Shown in pieces: positions 43,981 through 52,488 of a DNA stretch of 64,000 nucleotides. The DNA lies in NCBI RefSeq assembly GCF_030269365.1, contig NZ_BSTF01000023.1, positions 46,212 through 110,211 of the forward strand, in the 5' to 3' direction. Below the pieces are notes generated by a model. That model was not told where the DNA came from. It saw only the letters and a program-made list of their open reading frames with translations, and did no database searches. Origin of the DNA: Lentzea sp. NBRC 102530 (GTDB taxonomy: Bacteria > Actinomycetota > Actinomycetes > Mycobacteriales > Pseudonocardiaceae). The position numbers and the translations under genes were made by a program. Each line of letters begins with the position of its first letter. The first letter of the stretch is position 1.

Positions 43981-44726
43981 AGCGGATCGCCCAGCTCTCG
44001 CTGCCCGCGTTCGAGGTGCTGTGGGAGAACGTCAAGGCGGGCGCGATTCCCTATCCGTTCGACGTCGAGCAGCACGGCGAGACGCTGGAGGAGCGGGCGC
44101 GCATCAAGGCCGCTGTGCTCGCGGATCTCGAGCGGCGGAACCTGGCGAGGCGCGGACGGCCTGAGCCTGACCTCGAGGACGCGCTGAACCTGTTGGCGCG
44201 GCCCGAGTTGAGGGTCATCGCCGTCGCCATGCCGGACATGGGTCAGGAACGGCTGGTGCGGGCCAGCGTGGTGGCGCGCGGTGGGTACGCGGTGCTCGTG
44301 GTGCAGGAGGAGGCCGGCGTCACGCTGGACCTGGTACAGCCCAACGAGATCGCCACGAGCATCGCGAGTGTGATGCCGCCTGGGCGGCCTGGGCCGGGCA
44401 AGCCGGTGACGGTGCCGGCCCAGGCGTTCGAGGCGCCCCAGCAGCAAGAAGGTTTTCGGCAGGCCGTCCGGACCACCGAGAACGACGACGTCCGGCTCGC
44501 CAAGCAGATGTTGACCGGGCCGGCGCTCGGCAACGGGCACTTCCTCGTGCAGCTGAACCAGGGGCGCACGAAGCGGGACTTCCCGCCGGTCACCTGGATC
44601 GACACCAACGCGGGGCGGTACGCCAACGTGCCCGCACGCTCCGGGTGGTTCACGATCGGGCCCGCCGACAACATGGGGCTGGCACGGCACCTCGGACAGG
44701 TGCTGGCGATGACCAACGAGCGGTAG
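43977..44726 (+). CDS. EspG family ESX secretion-associated chaperone
   Basis: Cytoplasmic EspG-family protein, 249 aa. EspG binds the tip of PPE proteins in PE-PPE dimers and delivers them to the matching ESX system. Recognisable parts are the N-terminal LSLPAFEVLWENVKAGAIPYPF, the middle strands VRASVVARGGYAVLVVQEEA and the C-terminal GWFTIGPADNMGLARHLGQVL. It is coupled to the PPE-like gene by ATGA and ends the cassette at a strong hairpin. No ESX core gene (eccB-E, mycP) lies in the window, so the secretion machine must be encoded elsewhere. Confidence 0.85.
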   Translation: MKRIAQLSLPAFEVLWENVKAGAIPYPFDVEQHGETLEERARIKAAVLADLERRNLARRGRPEPDLEDALNLLARPELRVIAVAMPDMGQERLVRASVVARGGYAVLVVQEEAGVTLDLVQPNEIATSIASVMPPGRPGPGKPVTVPAQAFEAPQQQEGFRQAVRTTENDDVRLAKQMLTGPALGNGHFLVQLNQGRTKRDFPPVTWIDTNAGRYANVPARSGWFTIGPADNMGLARHLGQVLAMTNER

Positions 44727-44731
44727 GCGCA

Positions 44732-44780
44732 CACGCGGTCACGCGCGAGGCGGCGGTTCCTCGTAGCGCGTGACCGCGTG
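44732..44780 (+). terminator. hairpin terminator after espG
   Basis: CACGCGGTCACGCG (44732-44745) and its exact complement (44767-44780) form a 14-bp stem, extended by CGAGG/CCTCG and an 8-base loop. It starts six bases after the espG stop. There is no long T-run. Confidence 0.7.
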
Positions 44781-45087
44781 CCCTCCCCGCGGAGAACATA
44801 CGTCCGTTCGGTCTCAAGTCGAACAAACGTCGCTTTATTGGCCAGGTTTTGGCCACCCCTGCACCACGCCGCAGGCAACCGATCATCGGGCGCGTCCGAG
44901 AAGCGCTTCGGTTGCCCTCTTTCGGCGCATTGACAATTTACTTTCAGGCGACCTTCGCGCAATTCGGATCCAAAGCGACTATCGTCCCTGCAGCACAGTG
45001 CATTTACCCGTTGTTCGTTGTCTCACCACGTCCCTGACCAGCACAAACACAGAGTGCTCGATTCAATGACAGAAAGTGGACAGGACA
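44781..45087. other. intergenic promoter region, AT-richer
   Basis: About 307 bp without a credible gene between the EspG cassette and the two-gene membrane module. It is less GC-rich than its surroundings. TTGACA at 44930-44935 could be a -35 element, but no matching -10 is seen at the usual spacing. It probably carries the promoter of the 45.1-47.1 kb pair. Confidence 0.4.
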
Positions 45088-46800
45088 ATGTCAACAGCTG
45101 CGACGACGAAGGGAAACGATTCTCCGAAGCTGCGCGACGACACGACCCGCTTCCTCTGCGGAGCCGCTCACCGCGACGAGGAGTTCGCGGACTCCGCCAT
45201 TCGCGAGTACCTCGTCGAGTCCACTCGGTCGATTCCGCGTTCGCCCGGGGTCAACGCGGGCGCGGTGTTGCGGGAGGCGGTGGCGGCACGGACGCGGCGC
45301 AAGGTGCGCGACAGCGTGGTGCTGGTGCTGGCGGTGGTGGTGCTGTTCGCCGCGAGCGGGATGCTGCTCGGCGGCTGGCTGCTGGTCGCCTCGGTCGTGG
45401 CGGTCGGGACGGGAGCACGGCTGGCGTTCCCGAGGCCGCAGCGGCGAAGACCGCCGCGCGTGCCGGTCGTGCTGGGCTCGATCGCCAGCGTGATCGCGCT
45501 CTTCTTCGTGCTGTACAAGCTCATGGAAGAGATCGACGCCGCCGACGTCTACTGCAGTCCCAGGTACAGGAACTGCGTGGAGGAGAGCAACGACGCCGGG
45601 CTCGTGATCTCGATCTTCGCGATCGTGCTGCTCTTCGCGGTGCTGCTGACGGATCGGGTCGTGACGTGGCTGCTGGTCACGAAGAGCTTCCGGCGCGCCG
45701 GGTTCCGCACCGGCAAGCCCGAGGAGGAGCTGTGGCGAAACGAGTGGACCTTCCGGTCTCTTGGGCACTCCAGCTACGCCGAAGCGCTCGCGCTGTACCC
45801 GACCGAGGAGGACGGCGAACCTGACCCCGAAGAGGCCCAGGTGATCGTCTACCACGGGTACCGGCCGTTCGTCGGCTCCGGCGTGATGTTCGAACCGTGG
45901 TCCATGGCGCTGCCCCTCAAACCCTCCGAGGACGCCGAGAGCGACGCTCCCCTGCCCGGCTTCACCCTCCCGGAACTCTACGAACGCATCACGAGCGAAC
46001 TGGTCAAGACGGGCCGGTCGGCGTCGCTGTCACCGGGACACCGGTTGCGCGGCCTCAAGACCGGCGATCGCGTCGTGATCTCCTCGGTCGAGCTGGTCGA
46101 CCACATCGACGACGACGAAGCGCGGATCGTGTTGCCGGACAAGGACCACTCCCCGGAGCACAGCGTCGGGAAGTCCGTTGTGGACGAGCTGATCGCCAGG
46201 CCGATGGAGTGGATGCGCCACTTCCGCTCGTTCCAGGTCGAGACGTGGGACCGCGACGTCGTCGTCTCCGCCTACCTCACGTTCGGACTCGACGACGAGA
46301 TGCTCTACGTCGAGTGGACGCCGTGCATCCTGCACCCCATCCACGCGCACCACCGGCAGATCGACGTGCTGCCGGAGCAGTCGCTCAAGCCCTTCACCGA
46401 GGCGGTCGTCGACCTGCTGAAGTTCCCGGCGTCGCTGCCCGGGCGGTTCGCGACCGCGGTCGGCTGGATGAACCCGATCCACCAGGCGGAGGGCACGTTC
46501 GTCGCGGAACGCTACGGCGCCACCAACAGCCTGCGCGAGCTCGCGAGCAGGAGCCAGGTCGACAACTACTTCCAGCTCACCGACGTCGAGCGCTACGTCA
46601 AGGTCCTGGAATCGCGGCTGCTGCGCACGCTCGGCGAGTTCCTGGAGAGCAAGGGGATCTCCGTCACCGAGTTCATGGAGCAGGCCATGCAGGTGACGAG
46701 CAACAACGTCCACATCACCGGGCCGGTGATCTCCAGCAACATCGGCACGACCGGCAAGGCCCGCACCGGCAGCGTGAACGTCAGCAAGGGAACCACATGA
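45088..46800 (+). CDS. multi-pass membrane protein with C-terminal shared motif
   Basis: A 570 aa protein of unknown function. Cytoplasmic N-terminus (~1-75) with RFLCGAAHRDEEFADSAIRE, a pattern shared by hypothetical membrane proteins of streptomycetes (recollection). Four helices follow (~76-93, 95-110, 126-146, 170-197), then ~370 residues of soluble domain. Residues 540-565 contain the motif IxGPVIxSNxGT, continuing GxARTGxV, that recurs at the N-terminus of the next protein. A paired homotypic contact between the two products is inferred from this. ATG 45088 with AGGACA before it; a GTG four codons upstream is possible. Coupled to the next gene by ATGA. Confidence 0.75.
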   Translation: MSTAATTKGNDSPKLRDDTTRFLCGAAHRDEEFADSAIREYLVESTRSIPRSPGVNAGAVLREAVAARTRRKVRDSVVLVLAVVVLFAASGMLLGGWLLVASVVAVGTGARLAFPRPQRRRPPRVPVVLGSIASVIALFFVLYKLMEEIDAADVYCSPRYRNCVEESNDAGLVISIFAIVLLFAVLLTDRVVTWLLVTKSFRRAGFRTGKPEEELWRNEWTFRSLGHSSYAEALALYPTEEDGEPDPEEAQVIVYHGYRPFVGSGVMFEPWSMALPLKPSEDAESDAPLPGFTLPELYERITSELVKTGRSASLSPGHRLRGLKTGDRVVISSVELVDHIDDDEARIVLPDKDHSPEHSVGKSVVDELIARPMEWMRHFRSFQVETWDRDVVVSAYLTFGLDDEMLYVEWTPCILHPIHAHHRQIDVLPEQSLKPFTEAVVDLLKFPASLPGRFATAVGWMNPIHQAEGTFVAERYGATNSLRELASRSQVDNYFQLTDVERYVKVLESRLLRTLGEFLESKGISVTEFMEQAMQVTSNNVHITGPVISSNIGTTGKARTGSVNVSKGTT

Positions 46801-47120
46801 ACGAACGGAACTTCGAGATCCGGGGCCCGGTGATCGGGAGCAACGTCGGCACCAGCGGGCGCGCCAGGACCGGCGACGTCCACATCGGACACATCAAGGA
46901 CGTGAGCGCCGTGCTGCGGCTGCTCGACGAGCTGCGCGAGGACCTGAACGAGGCCCAGGCACCGACGTCCACCATCGAGGCCGTGGACGACCTGCGCGCC
47001 GAAGCCCGCAAACCCAAGCCCAGCAGGGAGGTCACCGAACACCTGATGGACAAGCTGGCCGACCGCGGTCTCGGCGAACAGGTGCGGGACCTGTCGAAGG
47101 CCTTCGACGCCCTGTTCTGA
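46797..47120 (+). CDS. small protein with N-terminal shared motif
   Basis: A 107 aa protein of unknown function. Residues 5-30 repeat the motif found at the end of the preceding protein: IRGPVIGSNVGTSG followed by RARTGDVHI. The rest is helical (VSAVLRLLDELREDLNEAQA, then REVTEHLMDKLADRGLGEQV), with no membrane segment or catalytic motif. It overlaps the preceding stop by four bases (ATGA), so the two are made together. A small partner or signal acceptor of the membrane protein is the simplest reading. It converges on prmC, 3 bp away. Confidence 0.75.
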   Translation: MNERNFEIRGPVIGSNVGTSGRARTGDVHIGHIKDVSAVLRLLDELREDLNEAQAPTSTIEAVDDLRAEARKPKPSREVTEHLMDKLADRGLGEQVRDLSKAFDALF

Positions 47121-47123
47121 CCC

Positions 47124-47993
47124 CTACGAAACCCTGCGGGCGGTCGCGAACCGGGGCCGCCCCGCCAGGTCGAGGTGGTCGGCCACGTCCGTGAGCGACC
47201 GGCGCGCGCTCAGCAGCGCCGGCACGGACTCCCCCTGCGTGTCGTCGTGCTCGATGCCGACGAACCCGCCCGGCTTGAGCCAGCGCGCCGCCGCCCACAC
47301 GACGTGCCTGATCACGTCCAGGCCGTCCGCTCCGGAGAACACCGCGTGGTGCGGGTCGTGCTCGCCCACCTCGGGCTGCACGGGCGTCCCCTCGGGCACG
47401 TAGGGCGGGTTGCAGACGACGAGGTCGACCAGACCGTCCAGATCGGACAGCAGCGACGGGTCGGTGGCGTCACCGGAGTGCAGCCGGATCGGCCGGTCCC
47501 CCGCGGCCACCCGCGCGTCGGCGTTGCGCCGCGTCCACGCAAGCGCTTGCGGGTCGATCTCCACCGCGTGCACCACGGCGTCCGGGCGGGCGGCGGCGAT
47601 GGACAACGCGAGCGCGCCGGTGCCGGTGCAGAGGTCCACGACGACCGGCGAGGTGACGCCGACCAGGGCTTTCAGGCCCCACTCCATCAGCAGTTCGGTC
47701 TCCGGCCGGGGCACGAAGACCCCTGGCCCGACCTCGACGGAGATCATCCCCATCGGCGCCCAGCCGAGGATGTGCTGCAACGGGATGCGCGAGGCGCGCA
47801 CCCGCACGAGCTTGTGCAGCTGGTCGATCACCGTCGGATCGACCAGCGGGATGAGCGGCAACCGCCCGCGCTCGACGCCGAGCACGTGCGCGGCCAGGTA
47901 CTCCGCGTCGACGCGCGGACTGTCCACGCCCGCCTCGGCGAGGATCTTGGCCGCCTCGGAGATCGCGAGGCGGAGCGGCTGCCGGTTCATCAT
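47124..47993 (-). CDS. prmC: peptide chain release factor N5-glutamine methyltransferase PrmC
   Basis: SAM-dependent methyltransferase that methylates the Gln of the GGQ motif in release factors RF1/RF2. The 289 aa protein has the N-terminal substrate-binding helices and, in the catalytic domain, VVDLCTGTGALALSIA (SAM loop), VHAVEIDPQALAW and the NPPY motif (CNPPYVPEG) that holds the glutamine. It usually lies directly after prfA; here two genes (lipoamide dehydrogenase, alpha/beta hydrolase) intervene. The start is ATG, with a second ATG next to it. Confidence 0.93.
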   Translation of the reverse strand: MMNRQPLRLAISEAAKILAEAGVDSPRVDAEYLAAHVLGVERGRLPLIPLVDPTVIDQLHKLVRVRASRIPLQHILGWAPMGMISVEVGPGVFVPRPETELLMEWGLKALVGVTSPVVVDLCTGTGALALSIAAARPDAVVHAVEIDPQALAWTRRNADARVAAGDRPIRLHSGDATDPSLLSDLDGLVDLVVCNPPYVPEGTPVQPEVGEHDPHHAVFSGADGLDVIRHVVWAAARWLKPGGFVGIEHDDTQGESVPALLSARRSLTDVADHLDLAGRPRFATARRVS

Positions 47994-48009
47994 CGTGGGA
48001 AAAGCTATC

Positions 48010-49395
48010 TCAGAAGTTGATCATGTGCCCGACCAGGCCGTGCACAGCTTCCTTGACGGCCTCGGACAGCGTCGGGTGCGCGTGGACGTTGCGCGCGACC
48101 TCGTGGACGGTGAGGTCCCACTGCTGCGCCAGCGTGAGCTCGGGCAGCAGTTCGGTCGCCTCGGGGCCGATGATGTGGCCGCCGAGCAGCTCGCCGTGCG
48201 TCTTGTCGCTGATCAGCTTCACGAAGCCGCCCGGGTCGGCGAGGCCGTGCGCCTTGCCGTTCGCGGTGAACGGGAACTTCGCGACCTGGACGTCGTAGCC
48301 CTTCTCGCGCGCCTGCTTCTCGGTGTAGCCGAAGGAGGCGATCTGCGGCTGGCAGAACGTCGCGCGCGGGATCATCACGTAGTCGAGCTCCATCGTCTCG
48401 GCACCCGCGATGGTCTCCGAGGCGATGACGCCCATCGACTCGGCGGTGTGCGCGAGCATCAGCTTCGCGGTGACGTCACCGATCGCGAAGATGTGCGGCA
48501 CGGACGTGCGGCCGCGGCCGTCGATGTCGATGGCGCCCCGGTCGGTCAGCTTCACGCCGGTGTTCTCCAGGCCGTAGCCCTCGACGCGCGGCACGAAACC
48601 GATGGCCTGCATGACCTTGTCGGCTTCCAGGACCTCTTCCGCGCCGTTCTTCGAGACCGTGACGCGGACCTTCGGGCCGGACTCGTCGATCGACTCGACG
48701 CGCGTGCCGACGCGGACGTCCACGCCCAGCTTCTTGTAGCGCTTGAGCAGCTCGGCGGAGACCTCTTCGTCCTCCAGCGGCACCATGCGGTCGAGGAACT
48801 CGACGATGGTGACCTTCACGCCGTAGTTGTGCATGACGTACGCGAACTCGACGCCGATGGCGCCCGCGCCGGCGATGATGATCGACTCGGGCAGGTCCTC
48901 GGTCATGATCTGCTCTTCGTAGGTCACGACGCGATCGGACTTCTGCGTGTTCGGCAGCATCCGGGTCGTGGCGCCCACGGCGATGATCGCGTGGCCGAAG
49001 GTGATCGTCTCGTCCCCGACGGTCAGCGTGTGGTCGTCGGTGAAGTTGGCCCACCCGTTGTACTCGGTGATGCCGTTCTTCTTCATCAGGAAGTGCACGC
49101 CCTTGACGCGCCCGTCCGCGACCTTGCGGCTGCGCTGCCAGGCAGCGCCGTAGTCGAAGCTGACGGTGCCGTCGACCTTGATGCCGAACGTCTTCTGCTC
49201 GTGCGTGAAGATGTGCGCCAGCTCGGCGTTGCGCAGCAGCGCCTTCGAGGGGATGCAGCCGACGTTCAGGCAAACGCCGCCCCAGTACTTCTCCTCGACG
49301 ATGGCGGTCTTCAGCCCGAGCTGAGCCGCACGGATCGCGGCGACGTACCCGCCGGGACCCGCACCCACGACGACGACATCAAAGTGTGCGCTCAT
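48010..49395 (-). CDS. lpdA: dihydrolipoyl dehydrogenase
   Basis: FAD-dependent dihydrolipoyl dehydrogenase (E3) of 461 aa, reoxidising lipoamide in 2-oxoacid dehydrogenase or glycine cleavage complexes. FAD motif VVVGAGPGGYVAAIRAA; redox-active disulfide GGVCLNVGCIPSKAL; NAD motif IIAGAGAIGVEFAYVM; second FAD motif IFAIGDVTAKLMLAHTA; catalytic His-Glu in HAHPTLSEAVKEAV. ATG 49395 gives the usual N-terminus. No other complex subunits are nearby. Inserted between prmC and prfA relative to the usual order. Confidence 0.92.
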   Translation of the reverse strand: MSAHFDVVVVGAGPGGYVAAIRAAQLGLKTAIVEEKYWGGVCLNVGCIPSKALLRNAELAHIFTHEQKTFGIKVDGTVSFDYGAAWQRSRKVADGRVKGVHFLMKKNGITEYNGWANFTDDHTLTVGDETITFGHAIIAVGATTRMLPNTQKSDRVVTYEEQIMTEDLPESIIIAGAGAIGVEFAYVMHNYGVKVTIVEFLDRMVPLEDEEVSAELLKRYKKLGVDVRVGTRVESIDESGPKVRVTVSKNGAEEVLEADKVMQAIGFVPRVEGYGLENTGVKLTDRGAIDIDGRGRTSVPHIFAIGDVTAKLMLAHTAESMGVIASETIAGAETMELDYVMIPRATFCQPQIASFGYTEKQAREKGYDVQVAKFPFTANGKAHGLADPGGFVKLISDKTHGELLGGHIIGPEATELLPELTLAQQWDLTVHEVARNVHAHPTLSEAVKEAVHGLVGHMINF

Positions 49396-49406
49396 AAGCA
49401 CACAAC

Positions 49407-50615
49407 CTAGCTCCCGAGCTGCTCCCGCAAGAACTCAACCGTCCGTTTCCAGGCGTTCTGCCGGGCGTGCGCGGTGGCGCGGGGAGAACCACCACCCGAG
49501 AAGGTGACACCGGGCCCCGGATAGGTCACCTCGGTGGCCGGGCGGTGCGGCGGGCCCGCGATCAGGTGTCCTGCCTCGGGATACACCACGTGCTCGTGCG
49601 CGAACGGGTGCTCGTGGTCCTTCAGCCGCCGCATCGCGACGTCGCTCAGCTCGGTGCTGGGCCAGCCGTCGTCGTGCCCGGACGAGATGAGCAACACACC
49701 CCCCTCGATGCGTTCGACCGCGATCTCGGTGTCCTCGGGGATGCCGTCCTCGGTGCTGAAGGCGAGCTTCAACGGCACCGGTTCGTCGTTGACGATCTTG
49801 GCGCGGAGCTCGTCGCCGACGTCGTAGGGCAGATACGGCAGCGGCTGGCCCCTGTGGGTCCAGGAGGCCGCCTCGTACTGGAGCTTCTGCAGCAGGTTGC
49901 GCCCCGGGCCGATGCCCTGGGTGACGACGCCGCTGCCGACGACGCTGACCACTGCCTTGACCTGGGGGAACGTGGCTCCGACGAGCAGCGCCAGTTCGCC
50001 GCCCCGCGAACCGCCGAGCACGCCGATGGCGCCCGCTCGTTCCTCCAGGTGTGCGATGGCCTTGCCGAAGTACTCAAGCGGGACGTCGACGAGGTGCTCG
50101 GGCAGGCCCTTGAGGCCGAAGTAGCCGAGGGCGAACGTGACGAAGCCGTGCGCGGCCAGGAGAGCGGCGTCGGTCTCGTGCAGGCCGCCTTCGGACCCGC
50201 TGAGCACAATGACGCCGGGGAGTTCGCCTCCGTCGTCCTCAGGGGCGAACAGGGTGCCCACGAGGCCGTCCTCGCGGACCTCCTGGCGTTCGACGCCCTC
50301 GGGGACCTTCAGCCGCTCCAGGACGCGGTCGCCGACGCCTTCGACGGAGAGGACCGTCGGGCCGGCCTTGCCGCCCGTTCGTTCGAGGGACCAGAAGAGG
50401 CCCATCGGGTCCACACCGCTGTAGCTGCCGTCTCGCGGTGCATGCCTTGTGAGGTCCACGACACCACGGTCGTCCGCCTCGAACACGGCGTGAGAAGCGC
50501 GCTCGCCCGTGGAGAGCTGCACGGTGATCTCTTGGCCGGGTTTGAGGCCGGCGACGACCACTTCGACCTCTTGGTCGAGGGGCGCTGACTGCGGATTCAC
50601 CAGGATCTCGGCCAC
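49407..50615 (-). CDS. acyl-CoA thioesterase/BAAT-type alpha/beta hydrolase
   Basis: A 402 aa protein of the acyl-CoA thioesterase / bile acid-CoA:amino acid N-acyltransferase family. The N-terminal ~130 residues are a beta-sandwich typical of that family (LDQEVEVVVAGLKPGQEITV). The C-terminal hydrolase domain has the elbow GVLGGSRGGELAL with Ser nucleophile (thioesterases have Ser, conjugating enzymes Cys), Asp in SGHDDGWPS and His in EAGHLI. Hydrolysis of acyl-CoA is likely; the substrate is unknown. GTG start; 11 bp upstream of lpdA, 23 bp after prfA, so probably co-transcribed. Confidence 0.85.
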   Translation of the reverse strand: MAEILVNPQSAPLDQEVEVVVAGLKPGQEITVQLSTGERASHAVFEADDRGVVDLTRHAPRDGSYSGVDPMGLFWSLERTGGKAGPTVLSVEGVGDRVLERLKVPEGVERQEVREDGLVGTLFAPEDDGGELPGVIVLSGSEGGLHETDAALLAAHGFVTFALGYFGLKGLPEHLVDVPLEYFGKAIAHLEERAGAIGVLGGSRGGELALLVGATFPQVKAVVSVVGSGVVTQGIGPGRNLLQKLQYEAASWTHRGQPLPYLPYDVGDELRAKIVNDEPVPLKLAFSTEDGIPEDTEIAVERIEGGVLLISSGHDDGWPSTELSDVAMRRLKDHEHPFAHEHVVYPEAGHLIAGPPHRPATEVTYPGPGVTFSGGGSPRATAHARQNAWKRTVEFLREQLGS

Positions 50616-50638
50616 AACGCGCCCCTTCTCACGTCGGA

Positions 50639-51703
50639 TTACCCGCCTGCGAGCCGTTCCGCCCTGTCTGCGGCGGCGAGTGCGTCCACCACCGCGTCCA
50701 GGTCTCCGTCGAGGACCTGGTCCAGGTTATGCGCTTTGTACCCAACCCGGTGGTCGGAGATGCGTGATTCGGGGAAGTTGTAGGTCCTCACCCGTTCACT
50801 GCGGTCGACGGTGCGGATCTGGGTGCGCCGGGCGTCCGACTGCTCCTGCGCCTTCTGCTCCTCGGCGAGGGCGACCAGGCGGGACTGGAGCACCTGCATG
50901 GCGCGGGCCTTGTTCTGGAGCTGGCTGCGCTCGTTCTGGCAGGACGTGACGATGCCGGTCGGCAGGTGCGTGATGCGGACCGCGGAGTCCGTGGTGTTGA
51001 CCGACTGGCCGCCCTTGCCGCTCGACCGGTAGACGTCGATGCGGAGGTCCTTCTCGTCGATCTCGATCGCGGTGGTCTCCTCGGTCTCCGGGAAGACGAG
51101 GACGCCGGCCGCGGACGTGTGGATGCGGCCCTGGCTCTCGGTGACGGGCACGCGCTGCACCCGGTGCACGCCGCCCTCCCACTTGAGCCGGCTCCACACC
51201 CCGTCGGGCGTGGCGGACTTGGTCTTGATGGCGACGGTGACGTCCTTGAAGCCGCCGAGGTCGGAGTCGGTGCCGTCGAGCATCTCGACCTTCCAGCCCT
51301 GCCGCTCCGCGTACCGCGTGTACATGCGCAGCAGGTCCCCGGCGAACAGCGCGGACTCCTCGCCGCCCTCGCCGGACTTGATCTCCAGCAGCACGTCGTC
51401 GCCGTCGTGCGGGTCGCGCGGCAGCAGCAGCTCGGTGAGGCGCTCCTCCAGCTTGGGGAGCTGCTCCTCGATGTCGTCGACCTCGCTCTGGAACGACCGG
51501 TCCTCGGCCGCGAGCTCCTTGGCCGCCTCGAGGTCGTTGCGGGCCTGCTCGATCTCGCGTGCCGTCTTCACGATCGGGCCGAGCTCGGCGTAGCGCTTGC
51601 CGAGCTTGCGCGCACCCGCCTGGTCAGCGTGCACGGAGGGGTCCGCGAGCTTCTTCTCCAGCTCGTCGTACTCGGCGAGCAAGCTGTCCAGCGACTGCGA
51701 CAC
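50639..51703 (-). CDS. prfA: peptide chain release factor 1
   Basis: RF1, terminating translation at UAA and UAG, 354 aa. The codon-recognition tripeptide PVT is at 186-188 (RVPVTESQGRIHTS) and the catalytic GGQ at 231-233 (SSGKGGQSVNTTDSAVR). GTG start with AGGAG a few bases upstream. It follows rpmE by 103 bp including a hairpin, so it may have its own promoter or use read-through. Confidence 0.96.
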   Translation of the reverse strand: MSQSLDSLLAEYDELEKKLADPSVHADQAGARKLGKRYAELGPIVKTAREIEQARNDLEAAKELAAEDRSFQSEVDDIEEQLPKLEERLTELLLPRDPHDGDDVLLEIKSGEGGEESALFAGDLLRMYTRYAERQGWKVEMLDGTDSDLGGFKDVTVAIKTKSATPDGVWSRLKWEGGVHRVQRVPVTESQGRIHTSAAGVLVFPETEETTAIEIDEKDLRIDVYRSSGKGGQSVNTTDSAVRITHLPTGIVTSCQNERSQLQNKARAMQVLQSRLVALAEEQKAQEQSDARRTQIRTVDRSERVRTYNFPESRISDHRVGYKAHNLDQVLDGDLDAVVDALAAADRAERLAGG

Positions 51704-51755
51704 TTCTCCTGCTTTCGTTCGGGGCCTTCGTTCGGGGTTTGCCCTGGAAACGGCG

Positions 51756-51798
51756 ACGGCGCCCGCCCCCGGCCGTGAGGCCGGAGGTCAGGCGCCGT
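51756..51798 (-). terminator. two-level hairpin after rpmE
   Basis: ACGGCGCC (51756-51763) and GGCGCCGT (51791-51798) form the outer stem; CCGGCC/GGCCGG with a GTGA loop forms the inner one. The structure lies eight bases after the rpmE stop on the minus strand and upstream of prfA. It lacks a clear T-run, so it may attenuate rather than stop transcription. Confidence 0.6.
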
Positions 51799-51806
51799 GA
51801 AAGCAG

Positions 51807-52019
51807 CTACTTGTTGCGCTTGCCGTAACGCGCCTCGAAGCGCGCCACGCGACCGCCGGTGTCCAGGATGCGCTGCTTGCCCGTGTAGAACGGGTGGCAG
51901 TTCGAGCACATCTCGACGCGGACCTCAGACGCCGAAGTGGTGCTGCGCGTCGTGAAGCTGTTGCCGCAGCTGCACGTCACTTCGGTGGCGGTGTACTCGG
52001 GGTGGATTCCACTCTTCAA
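51807..52019 (-). CDS. rpmE: 50S ribosomal protein bL31, zinc-binding form
   Basis: Ribosomal protein bL31, 70 aa, bridging the large and small subunits. The four zinc ligands of the C+ form are visible: Cys16 and Cys18 (TCSCGN), Cys37 and Cys40 (MCSNCHPFYTGKQ). The zinc-free paralogue used under zinc starvation is not in the window. ATG start with AAAGGGA upstream. In the usual rho-rpmE-prfA order. Confidence 0.95.
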   Translation of the reverse strand: MKSGIHPEYTATEVTCSCGNSFTTRSTTSASEVRVEMCSNCHPFYTGKQRILDTGGRVARFEARYGKRNK

Positions 52020-52488
52020 GATCTTGTCCCTTTCAAGGATGGCCGCCGGGTCCCTGTTGGTGAACGGGTGAACCGGAGCCGGACTCGACCGTTTAGTTTG
52101 CCAGACCGTTCAACACGTGCAAAAACGCGGTTGTTCCCGAGGCGGGGGTGTGGGCTGGGTCATGCCCGGCTGCGGGGTGTCCGGGAGCCGGCGGCAGGGG
52201 TTCGGGGAGCCGGTCGAAGGCTGGCAACCGGGGTTCGGGAGCCGGTCAGAGTCCGCACGGCGGCGGCTTGAGGCTGGTCACAGGGTCGGGCGGGGCTGAT
52301 CTCGAGGTGCTTCGGGACTGGTGGGGCACGTGAGGCTGCGGGCCACTGTGCGTGGTTCAAGTCACAACCGCTCGACGTTCCTGGTACGCCGTTCGGCGCA
52401 AGGTGTTGCCGTTCGACTGGATACGGCTCTGTGTTGTTGGTGGGCGTGCATCAGACTGTGCGGCGTGTTCTGCACCGCTGAGCGGCCA
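52020..52488. other. intergenic, G-rich short repeats
   Basis: A 469-bp stretch with no confident gene. It holds the rpmE promoter region (52020-52110) and, at 52140-52290, strongly G-rich sequence on the plus strand with imperfect direct repeats of GGGGTTCGGG followed by AGCCGGTC (around 52198 and 52230). Several G3 runs could allow G-quadruplex formation. Short open frames here lack ribosome sites. Confidence 0.5.

Noticed and set aside
52321..52488. Upstream extension of the small membrane protein at 52.5 kb
   Set aside because: The added residues are Cys/Arg-rich without a start context; the hydrophobic protein begins more naturally at 52489.
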